From: Anaerolineaceae bacterium
GTDB lineage: Bacteria; Chloroflexota; Anaerolineae; Aggregatilineales; Phototrophicaceae
Assembly: GCA_016124855.1 (NCBI GenBank)
Contig: WGMX01000028.1
Span: 186,001-250,000, forward strand
DNA length: 64,000 nucleotides
Direction of reading: 5' to 3'
The position numbers and the translations under genes were made by a program. Position 1 is the first letter of the stretch. Each line of letters begins with the position of its first letter. Under the pieces are notes generated by a model that did no database searches, was not told where the DNA came from, and worked only from the letters and a program-made list of their open reading frames with translations. This document shows, one piece after another, positions 44,591-53,735 of the stretch.

Positions 44591-45973
44591 TTACAACTTG
44601 ACGAAATAGGATGCTGCAGCGCGATCCAGCAGTTCGCGCGTGAGCGCGGGCGGCTGGTTGAGATAACTCGCAATATCAATTAGCTGGTTCAAGATGTCGC
44701 GTGGATGCACACTCCGCAGTGGACGATCATGGTTGATATACCATTCTTTGAGGAGATAAGCCAATGCCTGCTCATCGTAACGCACTTTCTTGATGTCACA
44801 CATGCGCTTAAAGATTTCGCGAAAATCTTCATAGCTGGGATCCGTCACTTCAATTTTATGACGGATACGGCGAAGGAACGCCTCATCGACCAACTCGCGA
44901 GGATCAAGGTTAGTCGAGAATACAATCAGCACGAAGAACGGAATTTCGATCTTACGGCCTGTGTGTAGGGTTAAGAAGTCCACGCCTTTTTCAAGCGGCA
45001 CAATCCAGCGGTTTAGCAAATCTCGCGGACGCACCTGCTGACGACCAAAGTCGTCAATCAGGAACATACCACCATTGGCTTTAACTTGAAACGGCGCTTC
45101 ATAGAATTTATTGGTGTCATCATATACCAGATCAAGGCCTGCCAGAGTCAACTCGCCGCCGACCATAATCATGGGACGTTGTATACGAATCCAACGGGGA
45201 TCAGCCATTAAGCCAGTTGCCTGTTTAACCGCGCCTTTGTCAGAGACGACATGATTAACGTCGTCAAATACGCGAATAACTTGACCATCAACATCAATGG
45301 CGTAAGGAATCCACATATCGTCGCCAAGGATGAGGCGACCAACGACTTCGGCAATTGTCGTTTTACCATTGCCGGGAGGCCCATATAAAAAGATCGACCG
45401 CCCGGAATTGATGGCCGGGCCGACACGCCCCAACATCTCTTCCGAAATTACAAGGTGATTTAACACCTGTTTCAATTCGCTTTCGTGTACGGTGAGCCGC
45501 TCGCGATTTTGTGCCTTTAGGGATTCGATATACTGCTCAAGTGTGACCGGTGCTGGACCGGCGTACTGCGACCGTTCAGAGGCTTCGCGGGCTTTTTCCG
45601 CCCCTTTGGCTGAAATGATGTACTGGTAAGATGACTCACCGATACCACCCGAGCCGCGCACCTCGATATATTTCTCACGCTTTAGGAAATCGACAATAGT
45701 TTCAAGTACGCCTGTAAAGGGTAACTTAACAATTTCTGCGATTTCATAACCCGCTAATACGCCACCGAGATATAAGACTTTAAGAACCAAGTCAGCAACA
45801 TTTAAAGCATTTAAGCCAGTGTCTTCCAGTCGAGTTAATGGCTGTGGACTCCAGCCGTCTTTTTGTTGACTAGAAGACGCGCCCGCGGTGCCACCACTCC
45901 CAATTGGGCCTGTCAATTTCTTGATCTGTTGTGGGGGGCGCGGTGGCGCATTACGATTCATTTGATCCGTCAT
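44591..45973 (-). CDS. AAA ATPase with N-terminal winged-helix-like region
   Basis: A 460-residue cytoplasmic AAA protein. Residues 1-50 are Pro/Gly/Ser-rich and disordered. Residues about 55-140 look like a winged helix (GYEIAEIVKLPFTGVLETIVDFLKREKYIEV). The ATPase core has Walker A GPPGNGKTTIAEVV (about 203-216), Walker B MFLIDDFGRQQV, and a sensor-like IVFSTNLDPRELVDEAFLRRIR with arginine fingers. The closest known style is MoxR/RavA-like or TniB-like AAA proteins, but no partner is adjacent. The ORF track starts at TTG; the ATG at 45973 has GGAGG five bases before it. Confidence 0.85.
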   Translation of the reverse strand: MTDQMNRNAPPRPPQQIKKLTGPIGSGGTAGASSSQQKDGWSPQPLTRLEDTGLNALNVADLVLKVLYLGGVLAGYEIAEIVKLPFTGVLETIVDFLKREKYIEVRGSGGIGESSYQYIISAKGAEKAREASERSQYAGPAPVTLEQYIESLKAQNRERLTVHESELKQVLNHLVISEEMLGRVGPAINSGRSIFLYGPPGNGKTTIAEVVGRLILGDDMWIPYAIDVDGQVIRVFDDVNHVVSDKGAVKQATGLMADPRWIRIQRPMIMVGGELTLAGLDLVYDDTNKFYEAPFQVKANGGMFLIDDFGRQQVRPRDLLNRWIVPLEKGVDFLTLHTGRKIEIPFFVLIVFSTNLDPRELVDEAFLRRIRHKIEVTDPSYEDFREIFKRMCDIKKVRYDEQALAYLLKEWYINHDRPLRSVHPRDILNQLIDIASYLNQPPALTRELLDRAAASYFVKL

Positions 45974-46158
45974 CAAAGCCTCCAGCCAATATCGCGTGAA
46001 TAATGCAGCTGCATTCGGGTTAAAATATCATAAAAAAGACATGTGATTACAGGAATTCACATAAATTATATAGTACACTCAGGATACAGCACAAGCAGGC
46101 TTAAGGTCGTGTTTTGAGGAACCATTGCGGCAACCATGGTTCTTAATTGGTTAATCAT

Positions 46159-46770
46159 ATGATTGAGCAAATTCAATGGTTGGGATACGGGAGCTTTTTT
46201 ATTCAGGGGCCTCCCCTTATTTATATTAACCCTTCGCGCGTGACGCGAAATACATTTCTAGCTGATGTAATCCTTGTGGGTCATCATCACGATGAACATT
46301 TCTCGCTAGCGGATATTAACAAACTGCGAGGGGCACAAACGCGAGTTATCACCAACGAGACCATTGCTAAGGAAATTGAGGGAAGCAGCGTTATCCGTCC
46401 GTGGCAAAGCGTCATGATTGATCGCGCAGGAATTAAGGCTATGCCCGCCTATTCTAAAAACGGATGGCAGCATCCACAGTCTGATGGCGGCTTAGGTTTC
46501 ATTATTTCCATCAATTATTACGATATTTACTATGCCGGTGATACGGAAATAATTCCAGAAATGTCCACTATTCATCCGGATATTGCTATACTTCCAATTG
46601 ATGGAAATGGAACGTTAAACGTGCATGATGCAGTGGAAGTCGTCAAGCAGATGCGTCCACGATGGGTGATACCGTGCAACTGGGGTACAGGCAATCAGGC
46701 AGATGCCCGCCTGTTCAAAAATGAAGTTGGCGGGCGAGCCGAGGTTATTTTGCCATCAGTGATGGAATAA
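46159..46770 (+). CDS. Metallo-beta-lactamase-fold protein with altered metal motif
   Basis: A 203-residue member of the COG2220/UlaG-like branch of the metallo-beta-lactamase fold. The first metal motif reads GHHHDEHFS, so the usual HxHxDH has Glu for Asp. AGDTEIIPEM is the normal Asp motif, and HPQSDGGLGFII keeps its His. The usual closing PxHYG is PCNWG, with Asn for the final His. Metal binding or activity may be changed. The ORF track starts at TTG 46147; the ATG at 46159 (MIEQIQWLGYGSF) is preferred. The leader holds a GAACCAT/ATGGTTC inverted repeat (46119-46142). It is divergent from the AAA gene. Confidence 0.82.
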   Translation: MIEQIQWLGYGSFFIQGPPLIYINPSRVTRNTFLADVILVGHHHDEHFSLADINKLRGAQTRVITNETIAKEIEGSSVIRPWQSVMIDRAGIKAMPAYSKNGWQHPQSDGGLGFIISINYYDIYYAGDTEIIPEMSTIHPDIAILPIDGNGTLNVHDAVEVVKQMRPRWVIPCNWGTGNQADARLFKNEVGGRAEVILPSVME

Positions 46771-46794
46771 AAAACGGGCTGCTTAGCCCGTTTT
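46771..46794. terminator. Bidirectional terminator between the MBL-fold gene and clpX
   Basis: AAAACGGGCT-GCTT-AGCCCGTTTT is a perfect 10-bp stem with A and T tracts, placed directly after the MBL-fold stop and 20 bp from the clpX stop on the other strand. Confidence 0.9.
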
Positions 46795-46814
46795 GAATTC
46801 AACTGCAAACAACC

Positions 46815-48110
46815 CTATGCGGCAGGCTTCAGGCGACCATCCGGTTCCCATTCTAGCTGCACATCGTTGTCGGTATAAATTCTAGGATTGATCTTGCCCT
46901 TGATGACATCAGCATCAATGACAACGCGGCGAATATCATCTCGACCTGGAATTTCGAACATCACATTGAGCAAGCGACTTTCAATGATGGAGCGTAACCC
47001 GCGTGCGCCCGTTCCACGTGCCATTGCCAGATCAGCGGCTGCTCCTAAAGCAGACTCTTCAAAAGCTAATTCCACGTCATCAAGAGCCAGTAAATGCTGA
47101 TACTGCTTGGTCAAAGCATTTTTGGGTTCGACCATGATGCGGGTTAAAGCTTCGCGACTCAAAGGATCAACATTGACTAAAACCGGCAACCGACCCACAA
47201 ATTCCGGAATTAACCCAAATGCCATTAAATCTTCAGGGCTGATTTCATGCAAAAGCTCTGTTTCGCCTTTTGCGCTACTGACACCGCCTGAATGGAAACC
47301 AAGCGTTCCAGTTTTACCAATGCGTTTGCTAATCCGTTCCTCAATGCCTGCAAAAGTACCACCGGCGATAAACAAAATGTTTGTGGTATCAATCTGCAAA
47401 AATTCCTGATGAGGATGCTTGCGTCCACCCTGCGGCGGCACGTTCGCTAGCGTACCTTCAAGAATTTTTAGCAGCGCTTGCTGCACTCCTTCACCCGACA
47501 CATCACGGGTAATTGAAGGATTGTCGTTCGACTTACGAGCGATTTTGTCAATTTCGTCGATGTAAATAATGCCTTTTTCAGCACGGGGAATATCTCCGTC
47601 GGCGGCCTGAATGAGCCGGAGCAAGATGTTTTCGACGTCTTCACCTACATAACCGGCTTCGGTTAAGGCGGTGGCATCAGCGATACAAAATGGCACGTCA
47701 AGCATACGTGCCATAGTCTGAGCCATTAGGGTTTTACCACTGCCTGTTGGTCCGACAATCAGAATGTTACTCTTTTGCAACTCAACGCCTTCAGCCGATA
47801 CTTCTGACTGAATACGTTTGTAGTGGTTATATACCGCCACGCTCAACACCCGCTTGGCGGTTTCCTGCCCCACTACATACTGATCCAGATGAGCCATCAT
47901 CTCGCGGGGAGAAATCAACCGCTCAATCTGAAATTGCTCGGTTGGAAAAGCATATGGAGATGCGCCCTGCGCTTCCAGCAATTTGATTTGCAACCGTTCA
48001 ACGCAGCGATTACAGATATAAACGTTGTTTGGCCCTGCGATTAGATGCTCAACTTCTAGGTCGCTGCGACCACAGAAGGAGCAATGATGGCTACCGGGAA
48101 TATAGTTCAC
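46815..48110 (-). CDS. clpX: ATP-dependent Clp protease ATP-binding subunit ClpX
   Basis: AAA+ unfoldase that feeds substrates to ClpP. The N-terminal zinc-binding domain [29 protein letters not shown] (about 10-38) is complete. The AAA+ core has Walker [10 protein letters not shown], Walker [12 protein letters not shown], and the pore motif GYVGED. The region that carries the ClpP-docking IGF loop in other ClpX proteins reads [11 protein letters not shown] here and does not clearly show it. The 431-residue length is typical. The start is GTG and overlaps the clpP stop (GTGA), so translation is coupled. tig-clpP-clpX is the classical order. Confidence 0.97.
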   Translation of the reverse strand: MNYIPGSHHCSFCGRSDLEVEHLIAGPNNVYICNRCVERLQIKLLEAQGASPYAFPTEQFQIERLISPREMMAHLDQYVVGQETAKRVLSVAVYNHYKRIQSEVSAEGVELQKSNILIVGPTGSGKTLMAQTMARMLDVPFCIADATALTEAGYVGEDVENILLRLIQAADGDIPRAEKGIIYIDEIDKIARKSNDNPSITRDVSGEGVQQALLKILEGTLANVPPQGGRKHPHQEFLQIDTTNILFIAGGTFAGIEERISKRIGKTGTLGFHSGGVSSAKGETELLHEISPEDLMAFGLIPEFVGRLPVLVNVDPLSREALTRIMVEPKNALTKQYQHLLALDDVELAFEESALGAAADLAMARGTGARGLRSIIESRLLNVMFEIPGRDDIRRVVIDADVIKGKINPRIYTDNDVQLEWEPDGRLKPAA

Positions 48111-48730
48111 GCCTTACCGTTCTCCTTCGCCGCACCGTTGGGTGCTGCGCCAAGCACAGAGTCAATCAATCCGTATTTAACACCCTGTTCAGGGGTAAAG
48201 TAAATATCACGATCAGTATCGCGCTCCAGCACTTCGCGTTCTTGGCCGGTGTGCTTCACGAAGATATTGTTGAGGGTGTCCTTAAGGCGCATAATTTCGT
48301 TAGCCTGAATGACGATATCGGAAGCCTGACCCTGCGCACCACCTAGCGGTTGATGCATATGAATGGTCGCGTTGGGCAGCGCGTAGCGCAGTCCATGTTC
48401 ACCAGCAGTCAACAAAACCGTTCCGAAGCTGGCGGTTAAACCAATGGCAACAGTACTCACAGGTGATGATATCTGCTGCATGGCATCGTAAATTGCCAAA
48501 CCTGCGTAGACAACACCACCGGGTGAGTTGATGTACATGTTAATCTGGCGATCGGGGTCTTCCTGTTGCAGATACAGCAATTGGGCGACTGTCAAGTTAG
48601 CCACTTGATCATTAATGGGTGTACCCAATAAGACAATTCGATTACGGAGTAACAGGGAGAAAATATCATAAGCACGTTCGCCACGCGCACCCTGCTCAAT
48701 AACCATTGGAATTACGTTAAATGCATCCAT
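48107..48730 (-). CDS. clpP: ATP-dependent Clp protease proteolytic subunit
   Basis: Serine protease subunit that forms a double-ring chamber with ClpX. The catalytic Ser101 is in GLTASFGTV, His126 in IHMHQPLGG, and Asp near 175 in the [18 protein letters not shown] segment. The nucleophile motif is SFG where most ClpP have SMG, a mild change. The 207-residue length is typical. AAGGAG lies upstream of the ATG. It is coupled to clpX by a four-base overlap and lies 26 bp after tig. Confidence 0.96.
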   Translation of the reverse strand: MDAFNVIPMVIEQGARGERAYDIFSLLLRNRIVLLGTPINDQVANLTVAQLLYLQQEDPDRQINMYINSPGGVVYAGLAIYDAMQQISSPVSTVAIGLTASFGTVLLTAGEHGLRYALPNATIHMHQPLGGAQGQASDIVIQANEIMRLKDTLNNIFVKHTGQEREVLERDTDRDIYFTPEQGVKYGLIDSVLGAAPNGAAKENGKA

Positions 48731-48756
48731 CGTTACGAATCTCCTTACTGTTCGTT

Positions 48757-50271
48757 TTAGCTCGAGGTAGAAGTCACTTCTTCAGCCACAGGTGGGTTCA
48801 ATGCAGGTGCTTCACCTTTGGCTATGGCAACAATACGGTCTAGGGTGCTTTGTTCCAACAAGTCATTCTTGATGTTCTCGCGCATTTGGGGGGTGTCCAA
48901 CATGCCACGCAGGCTGGCAGCTTGCTCACCAAATTGCGATAACATTTTGTCAATTTCCGCTTCAACTGCTGAGTCTGGAATCTCAATAGCTTCTACAAGC
49001 CGAATTTCACGTAACGTAAGCGCACGCTTGAGATTCTTTATGGCAATATCCCGATAGTCAGCTTTAATCTCATCCTTCGTTTTGTTAGCAATTCTCATGT
49101 AGTCGTCAAGTGTCAACCCTTGTCGACGGAAATCTTGATCAAGCCGTTCTAAGTAGCTTTCGGTTTGATCATCGATCATTTCCTCAGGGAAGGCAATCGC
49201 GGCACCTTCAACCATCTTATCCAACGCCTCGCCCGCAAAGTCACTTTTCGCTTGCTTAGCTGTTGATTCTTGCAGGTTCTCACGAGTACGCATCCGCAAT
49301 TCGAGGAGTGTTAAGGGCTTCTCTTCATCTTGAGTAATACGCGCGGCCAACTCATCATTCATTGAAGGCAGTGTCACATTTTCGATCTTCTTGACTTTGA
49401 CCTTAAATTCAGCCTTTTTGCCGGCATATTCCTCATATTCTTTTTCGTCTTCAGGATATGTCAGTTCGAAGGTGCGCTCTTCGTCGACAGTCGCACCTAT
49501 AACTGCCTGCCGGAAACCGGGAATGGGTTCTTCATTTTCTTCGCGAAATACCATCACAGCTTCGTGTTCATGGATGAATTCGTTACCACCTAAACCGTGG
49601 TCATGATCGTGTTCATGGTCATGGTCGTGATCATGCTCTTCACCTTCGGCATGGGCGTGGTCATGATCATGTTCTTCGCTCACTGCATGATCGTGATCGT
49701 GTTCCTCGGCTTCAGCATGAGTATGTTCGGCTTCCGAAGTGTCGCCCTCTTCATCCACAATTTTCGCGTACAATTCCATCGTTACGCGGTTACCCATTTC
49801 AACGGGCTTTGTACTTTCCTCGTAGAGCGCCTGATCTTCCTGAAACTGGCGCATGACTCTATCGAGCTGTGAGTCTTCGACAACAGGCTCGGTATATTCC
49901 ATACGAAGTGAACGATAATCGCCCAAATCGACGGTGGGTTGCAGCGGTACAATGAAGATAAAAGTTGGCTGAGGTTCAGCCTTAAAGTCTTCAAGCTGAC
50001 CGGGAGCATAGGGAGCTACGCCCGATTCATCTAGCGCTTGTTTGTAAACATCATTGCCCAAGATTTCAATAGCATCTTCGAGAATGGGTGCCTCGCCAAA
50101 AAAACGTTGAACAATATTATACGGTGCTTTACCCTTGCGAAAGCCGGGAATGTTATACTTTTGGCTGAGTTTGCGTGCAGCCTGTTGTTTTGCCTGATCC
50201 AGTTGGCTGGATTCCAGCGTAACTGTAAAACGGGCGTTATGATTTTCAAGACGTTCAGTTTGGATGTTCAA
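48757..50271 (-). CDS. tig: Trigger factor with a His-rich insertion
   Basis: Ribosome-bound chaperone and peptidyl-prolyl isomerase. The ribosome-binding signature GFRKGKAP lies at residues 43-50 ([19 protein letters not shown]). The PPIase domain begins at [11 protein letters not shown] (about 160). It is interrupted at about 176-229 by an acidic His-rich run ([14 protein letters not shown], 18 His between 183 and 236), before the normal [25 protein letters not shown] long helical C-terminal domain follows. The 504 residues exceed the usual 430-450 because of this insert. Metal binding is likely by analogy with the His-rich tail of SlyD. The start is TTG with AAGGA seven bases upstream. Confidence 0.95.
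   Translation of the reverse strand: MNIQTERLENHNARFTVTLESSQLDQAKQQAARKLSQKYNIPGFRKGKAPYNIVQRFFGEAPILEDAIEILGNDVYKQALDESGVAPYAPGQLEDFKAEPQPTFIFIVPLQPTVDLGDYRSLRMEYTEPVVEDSQLDRVMRQFQEDQALYEESTKPVEMGNRVTMELYAKIVDEEGDTSEAEHTHAEAEEHDHDHAVSEEHDHDHAHAEGEEHDHDHDHEHDHDHGLGGNEFIHEHEAVMVFREENEEPIPGFRQAVIGATVDEERTFELTYPEDEKEYEEYAGKKAEFKVKVKKIENVTLPSMNDELAARITQDEEKPLTLLELRMRTRENLQESTAKQAKSDFAGEALDKMVEGAAIAFPEEMIDDQTESYLERLDQDFRRQGLTLDDYMRIANKTKDEIKADYRDIAIKNLKRALTLREIRLVEAIEIPDSAVEAEIDKMLSQFGEQAASLRGMLDTPQMRENIKNDLLEQSTLDRIVAIAKGEAPALNPPVAEEVTSTSS
49597..49722 (-). repeat. Degenerate GGTCAT-type hexamer repeat coding for His-Asp runs
   Basis: Tandem-like units of CATGAC/GGTCAT variants encode the His-Asp-rich run in trigger factor. 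Such repeats can expand or contract by slippage, so length may vary among strains. Confidence 0.7.
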
Positions 50272-50375
50272 GACCGTATCCTTGCAGAGGTTAAGTAGAG
50301 CAAATTATAGCACTATGAAAATGGGATTTCTGTAAATCTTTTATTAGACATTTACAATGTGCAACAACAATGAAG

Positions 50376-50457
50376 TGGGGATGGCGGGACTCGAACCCGC
50401 AAGGTGTGAACCACATGATCCTAAGTCATGCGCGTATGCCAATTCCGCCACATCCCC
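50376..50457 (-). tRNA. tRNA-Leu (anticodon UAG)
   Basis: The minus strand folds as a type II tRNA. The acceptor GGGGATG pairs with CATCCCC; the D stem is GCG/CGC with GGAATTGGC-type loop; and the anticodon stem CATGA/TCATG encloses CTTAGGA with anticodon TAG. A 13-base variable arm fits leucine, and the T arm is GCGGG-TTCGAGT-CCCGC. The 3' CCA is not encoded (the sequence continues CTT after discriminator A), so it must be added by CCA-transferase. It lies between tig and the GbsR-type regulator. Confidence 0.96.
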
Positions 50458-50503
50458 GCAAAAAATGATTATATGCGAGCTAGATATAGCTCACAAGGGG
50501 TAA

Positions 50504-51079
50504 TCATTCCAGATCGATCCGTGAAACCTGCGACACATCCATTTCGCCCGCTTTGCCCAAAATACTGGTAATTAACAATTGAGCGAAGCGGAACAAGCTT
50601 TGCATTTGCTCCATGCGTTCGAGGTAAAGCTTGGCTAATTCTTGATCTTCTTCGGACATATTTGCCATCGATTTCGAGAGTCGTGAAGCATTATCGTCCA
50701 TTACATGCAAAGCACGTTCGACATCACGCATTTCGCGCCCCGCAAGAATATTGGAAATGATTTGCCAAAAATCAGTTTCGGCCTCATAAAATTTGCGACG
50801 GTCTCCCCGCCCTTTTACCCAGACTTGGCGTACCATTCCCAAATGCTCCAATGTCCGCAAATTCATGCTGACGCTGGCTTTTGATATGTCTAACAGTTCA
50901 ACTAAGTCATCGAGACTTAGCGGCGCAGAATTTAGCATCAATGCGCCATAAAGTTGCCCCATCACTTTACTAAAGCCGAAGTATGACGCTAACTGCCCCA
51001 AGCCGTCCAGCATACTATCCTGAACTGCTTGCAAATTTATGTCATGATTTTGAATCCCGTTTTTATCCGGCGAGGACAT
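50504..51079 (-). CDS. GbsR/MarR-type transcriptional regulator
   Basis: A 191-residue winged-helix DNA-binding protein of the GbsR branch. The N-terminal helix-turn-helix is GQLYGALMLNSAPLSLDDLVELLDISKASVSMNLRTLEHLGMVRQVWVKGRGDRRKFYEAE, with the recognition helix in SKASVSMNLRTLEHLG, and is followed by an alpha-helical dimer region. GbsR proteins repress transport or osmolyte genes. It is the last gene of a same-strand cluster with the four exporter genes upstream, about 145 bp after the second permease gene, so it probably regulates them. The sensed ligand is unknown. Confidence 0.86.
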   Translation of the reverse strand: MSSPDKNGIQNHDINLQAVQDSMLDGLGQLASYFGFSKVMGQLYGALMLNSAPLSLDDLVELLDISKASVSMNLRTLEHLGMVRQVWVKGRGDRRKFYEAETDFWQIISNILAGREMRDVERALHVMDDNASRLSKSMANMSEEDQELAKLYLERMEQMQSLFRFAQLLITSILGKAGEMDVSQVSRIDLE

Positions 51080-51223
51080 AGAGATACCTCAAACTTTTCT
51101 TTACAGTCTTGTGGCAACTTCGTTCTAGTGATAGACCTATCGTATCATTGTTAAAGACTGCTGACAACCTAATCAAGCCTCAATAAATGAAACAACACAT
51201 TATTGTGAATGTGTTAACAGATG

Positions 51224-52444
51224 TTATTCATATCGTAATGCGTCAATTGGATTTAATGAAGCAGCACGGTTAGCAGGGTAAATGCCAAAGAAGATACCAA
51301 TGGCGAGCGAAATCATCGTCGCCAACAGCACACTCGAAAACTGCACCGAGGCATTCAATTCCGGTATAGCTTTGCTGACGAGAAGTGTACTTCCGGCAGC
51401 AACTAGCACTCCCATGCTTCCCCCAAGCAAAGCGAGAATGGCAGCTTCTACCAAGAACTGAACCAGTATATCTATTTTTTGAGCGCCGACGGCTTTTCGC
51501 AGACCAATCTCACGGGTGCGTTCGGTAACGGTTACGAGCATAATATTCATGATACCGATGCCGCCGACAAGCAATGAAATGCCAGCGATAACGGCGAGGA
51601 ACACCGTTAACAAGCCTGTAATTTTGCCCAAGCTCCCAAGCAGGTCTTCCTGAGTAAAAATTTGGAAATCATCTTCATCGCGAAAGCTAATACGGTGTTC
51701 TTGCCTCAATGCTTCCCGCAACTGCCCTGCCAAACTGTTTACGCTCTGGTTATCACGCGCTTGAACAATAATGTTGCTAATAGGGCGCGCACCGGAAAGG
51801 TCACGATCTCCGCTCAAGCGATTTTGAACCGTCGTCAATGGTGCGGCGATCAAATCATCATCACTTGCGCCAAACCCTGAACCACCAACAGCATTCAAAA
51901 TCCCCGTGACTTTAAAGCTAATGCCCATAATTCGAATGTTCTTGCCGATTGGGTCTGTACCTGAAGGGAATAAGCGTTTAGCCGTTTCTTGCCCCAAAAC
52001 AGCAACTCGAGCTTGGCTATCCATATCATCGGCAGTAAAAAATTGTCCAACAATAACGGAACGACTTCGAACTGTAATATAGTTTGGTGTAACCCCTAAA
52101 ACACGAACTGAAATTTGGCGACCTTCAAAAGTTACAGTGCGAGTAACAGTGCGCTGGGGCATGATAGCCAGTGCATCCGGGACTTTGAAGGGGTCAGAAA
52201 TGGCGCGAACATCGTTTAATGTAAGCCGCCGAATGATACCTTGATCGTTTTGGCGTGGAAAAATGACAACCAGATTGGTACCAACACCCAGAAACTGCTG
52301 ACGCACATAATTATCCACACCCTGTCCTAACGAGACTAAAATAATTACGGCAGCAACGCCAATTGTAATGCCCAACATGGTTAGCACGGTGCGCAGTTTA
52401 TTACTGCCCAAACCAACTAATGCAATACGCATGTTCTCAAGCAT
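51224..52444 (-). CDS. MacB-like ABC transporter permease (second)
   Basis: A 406-residue FtsX/MacB-type permease. One N-terminal membrane helix (LRTVLTMLGITIGVAAVIILVSLGQGV) is followed by a large extracellular MacB-type domain (about 45-270). Three C-terminal helices follow (GLLTVFLAVIAGISLLVGGIGIMNIMLV, ILVQFLVEAAILALLGGSMGVLVAAGSTLL, SSVLLATMISLAIGIFFGIYPANRAASLNPIDALRYE). The typical RTREIGLRKAVGA loop couples to an ATPase. No nucleotide-binding domain is fused. The close homology to the upstream permease suggests a heterodimer, in the style of Bacillus YknZ or MacB permease parts. Confidence 0.92.
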   Translation of the reverse strand: MLENMRIALVGLGSNKLRTVLTMLGITIGVAAVIILVSLGQGVDNYVRQQFLGVGTNLVVIFPRQNDQGIIRRLTLNDVRAISDPFKVPDALAIMPQRTVTRTVTFEGRQISVRVLGVTPNYITVRSRSVIVGQFFTADDMDSQARVAVLGQETAKRLFPSGTDPIGKNIRIMGISFKVTGILNAVGGSGFGASDDDLIAAPLTTVQNRLSGDRDLSGARPISNIIVQARDNQSVNSLAGQLREALRQEHRISFRDEDDFQIFTQEDLLGSLGKITGLLTVFLAVIAGISLLVGGIGIMNIMLVTVTERTREIGLRKAVGAQKIDILVQFLVEAAILALLGGSMGVLVAAGSTLLVSKAIPELNASVQFSSVLLATMISLAIGIFFGIYPANRAASLNPIDALRYE

Positions 52445-52464
52445 GAGGGTAGCTCTCTTATCAA

Positions 52465-53703
52465 TTACTCAAAGCGCAGCGCATCAATCGGTTTCATGCG
52501 AGCAGCGCGGCTTGCCGGATAGAGGCCAAAGAAGATACCGACAATACTGCTCACAGCCGTCGCCAGAACTATTGCATCGAGGCTAACCCGTACTTGCAAG
52601 TCAGGCACGAGTACACCCGTTAAGATCGTCGCAATCCAACCCAAACCAATACCTAATAACCCTCCGAGAATAGACAGCACTAAACTCTCGATCAAAAATT
52701 GAGTCAGGATATCACGCCCGCGCGCGCCAACCGCTTTACGCAAGCCAATTTCGCGCGTTCGCTCTGTTACCGACACCAGCATGATATTCATGATACCGAT
52801 CCCGCCAACTAGCAAAGAAATGCTGGCGATAAGGCCGAGAAACGCGGTCAAAATGCCAGTTATACGTCCGAGAGAAGCCAGCAAATCTTTCTGATTAATA
52901 ATTTGAAAGTCCTGTTCACCTTGAAACTGCACATCATGGGCAGTCGTTAGATAATCTTCAATCTCACGGGTGGCTTCATCCATCGACTTTTCGGATACCG
53001 CTTGAACATGAAAGATGTCCACACGATATCCACCATCCTTTGTACGGGCTTGATCCAAACGAGATTGTGCCGTGCTGAGCGGAATATAAATGACTGCGTT
53101 CTGATCACCGAAAAAGCTGCTGCTCTTTTCTTCCATGACACCGATTACGGTGAAAACACGGTCGTTAATTCGTATTGTTTGTCCGACAGGATCGACCAAT
53201 TTGTCACCATACAAGCGTTCAACGATCGTTGTCCCAAGTACGGCGACGCGGGCAGCATTATTTACGTCTGCTTGACTGATGAAAAGGCCTCCTCTTCGCG
53301 GCTTCCAGTTTCGGACTTCTTGAAAATTCGGTGTCACCCCGCTTACAGCCAAAGTCGTTCGTTTAGCTTCCGCCACGACTGTTCCCGCTATTTGATGTTC
53401 CATTGCGATCTGCCGAATAGCGGGTGCAATTGACGGATTAGACAGCGCATTTCCTTCAATCGTGGTCAGCGGCATAATCGTCGTGCGTGTGCTTGAAGCA
53501 GGCGCGGCTGAAAAAACAAAAAGAATGTTTGACCCCAAACCTTGAAATTGTGAGGAAATGTAGGTTTCGACACCGCGTCCAAGACTAATAAGCGCGATGA
53601 CAGCCCCTACGCCAATGATTATGCCAAGCGTAGTCAACATTGCCCGCAGTCGGTTAACGAGGAGTGATTCAAAAGCGATGCGAAGAGTTTCAAGCAGGTT
53701 CAT
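52465..53703 (-). CDS. MacB-like ABC transporter permease (first)
   Basis: A 412-residue permease with the same layout as the downstream gene. It has an N-terminal helix with LRAMLTTLGIIIGVGAVIALISLGRGV, a large extracellular domain, the coupling loop RTREIGLRKAVGARGRDILTQFLIESL, and a C-terminal end GLYPASRAARMKPIDALRFE. It lies 20 bp upstream of the second permease and 32 bp after the adaptor gene at 53736, so all are co-transcribed. It has no ATP-binding domain. The pair arose by duplication, since the C-terminal halves are nearly superimposable, and may form a heterodimeric channel. Confidence 0.92.
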   Translation of the reverse strand: MNLLETLRIAFESLLVNRLRAMLTTLGIIIGVGAVIALISLGRGVETYISSQFQGLGSNILFVFSAAPASSTRTTIMPLTTIEGNALSNPSIAPAIRQIAMEHQIAGTVVAEAKRTTLAVSGVTPNFQEVRNWKPRRGGLFISQADVNNAARVAVLGTTIVERLYGDKLVDPVGQTIRINDRVFTVIGVMEEKSSSFFGDQNAVIYIPLSTAQSRLDQARTKDGGYRVDIFHVQAVSEKSMDEATREIEDYLTTAHDVQFQGEQDFQIINQKDLLASLGRITGILTAFLGLIASISLLVGGIGIMNIMLVSVTERTREIGLRKAVGARGRDILTQFLIESLVLSILGGLLGIGLGWIATILTGVLVPDLQVRVSLDAIVLATAVSSIVGIFFGLYPASRAARMKPIDALRFE

Positions 53704-53735
53704 GTTGTCGTACGGCTCGCATCAATTCTTAGTAG

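Noticed and set aside
46119-46142. Inverted repeat GAACCAT...ATGGTTC in the leader of the MBL-fold gene as an operator.
   Set aside because: Seven-bp arms with a 10-base loop are too common by chance to claim a site; recorded only as a leader feature.
50038-50298. ORF-track 86-residue ORF on the plus strand over trigger factor.
   Set aside because: Shadow of a highly conserved gene on the other strand.
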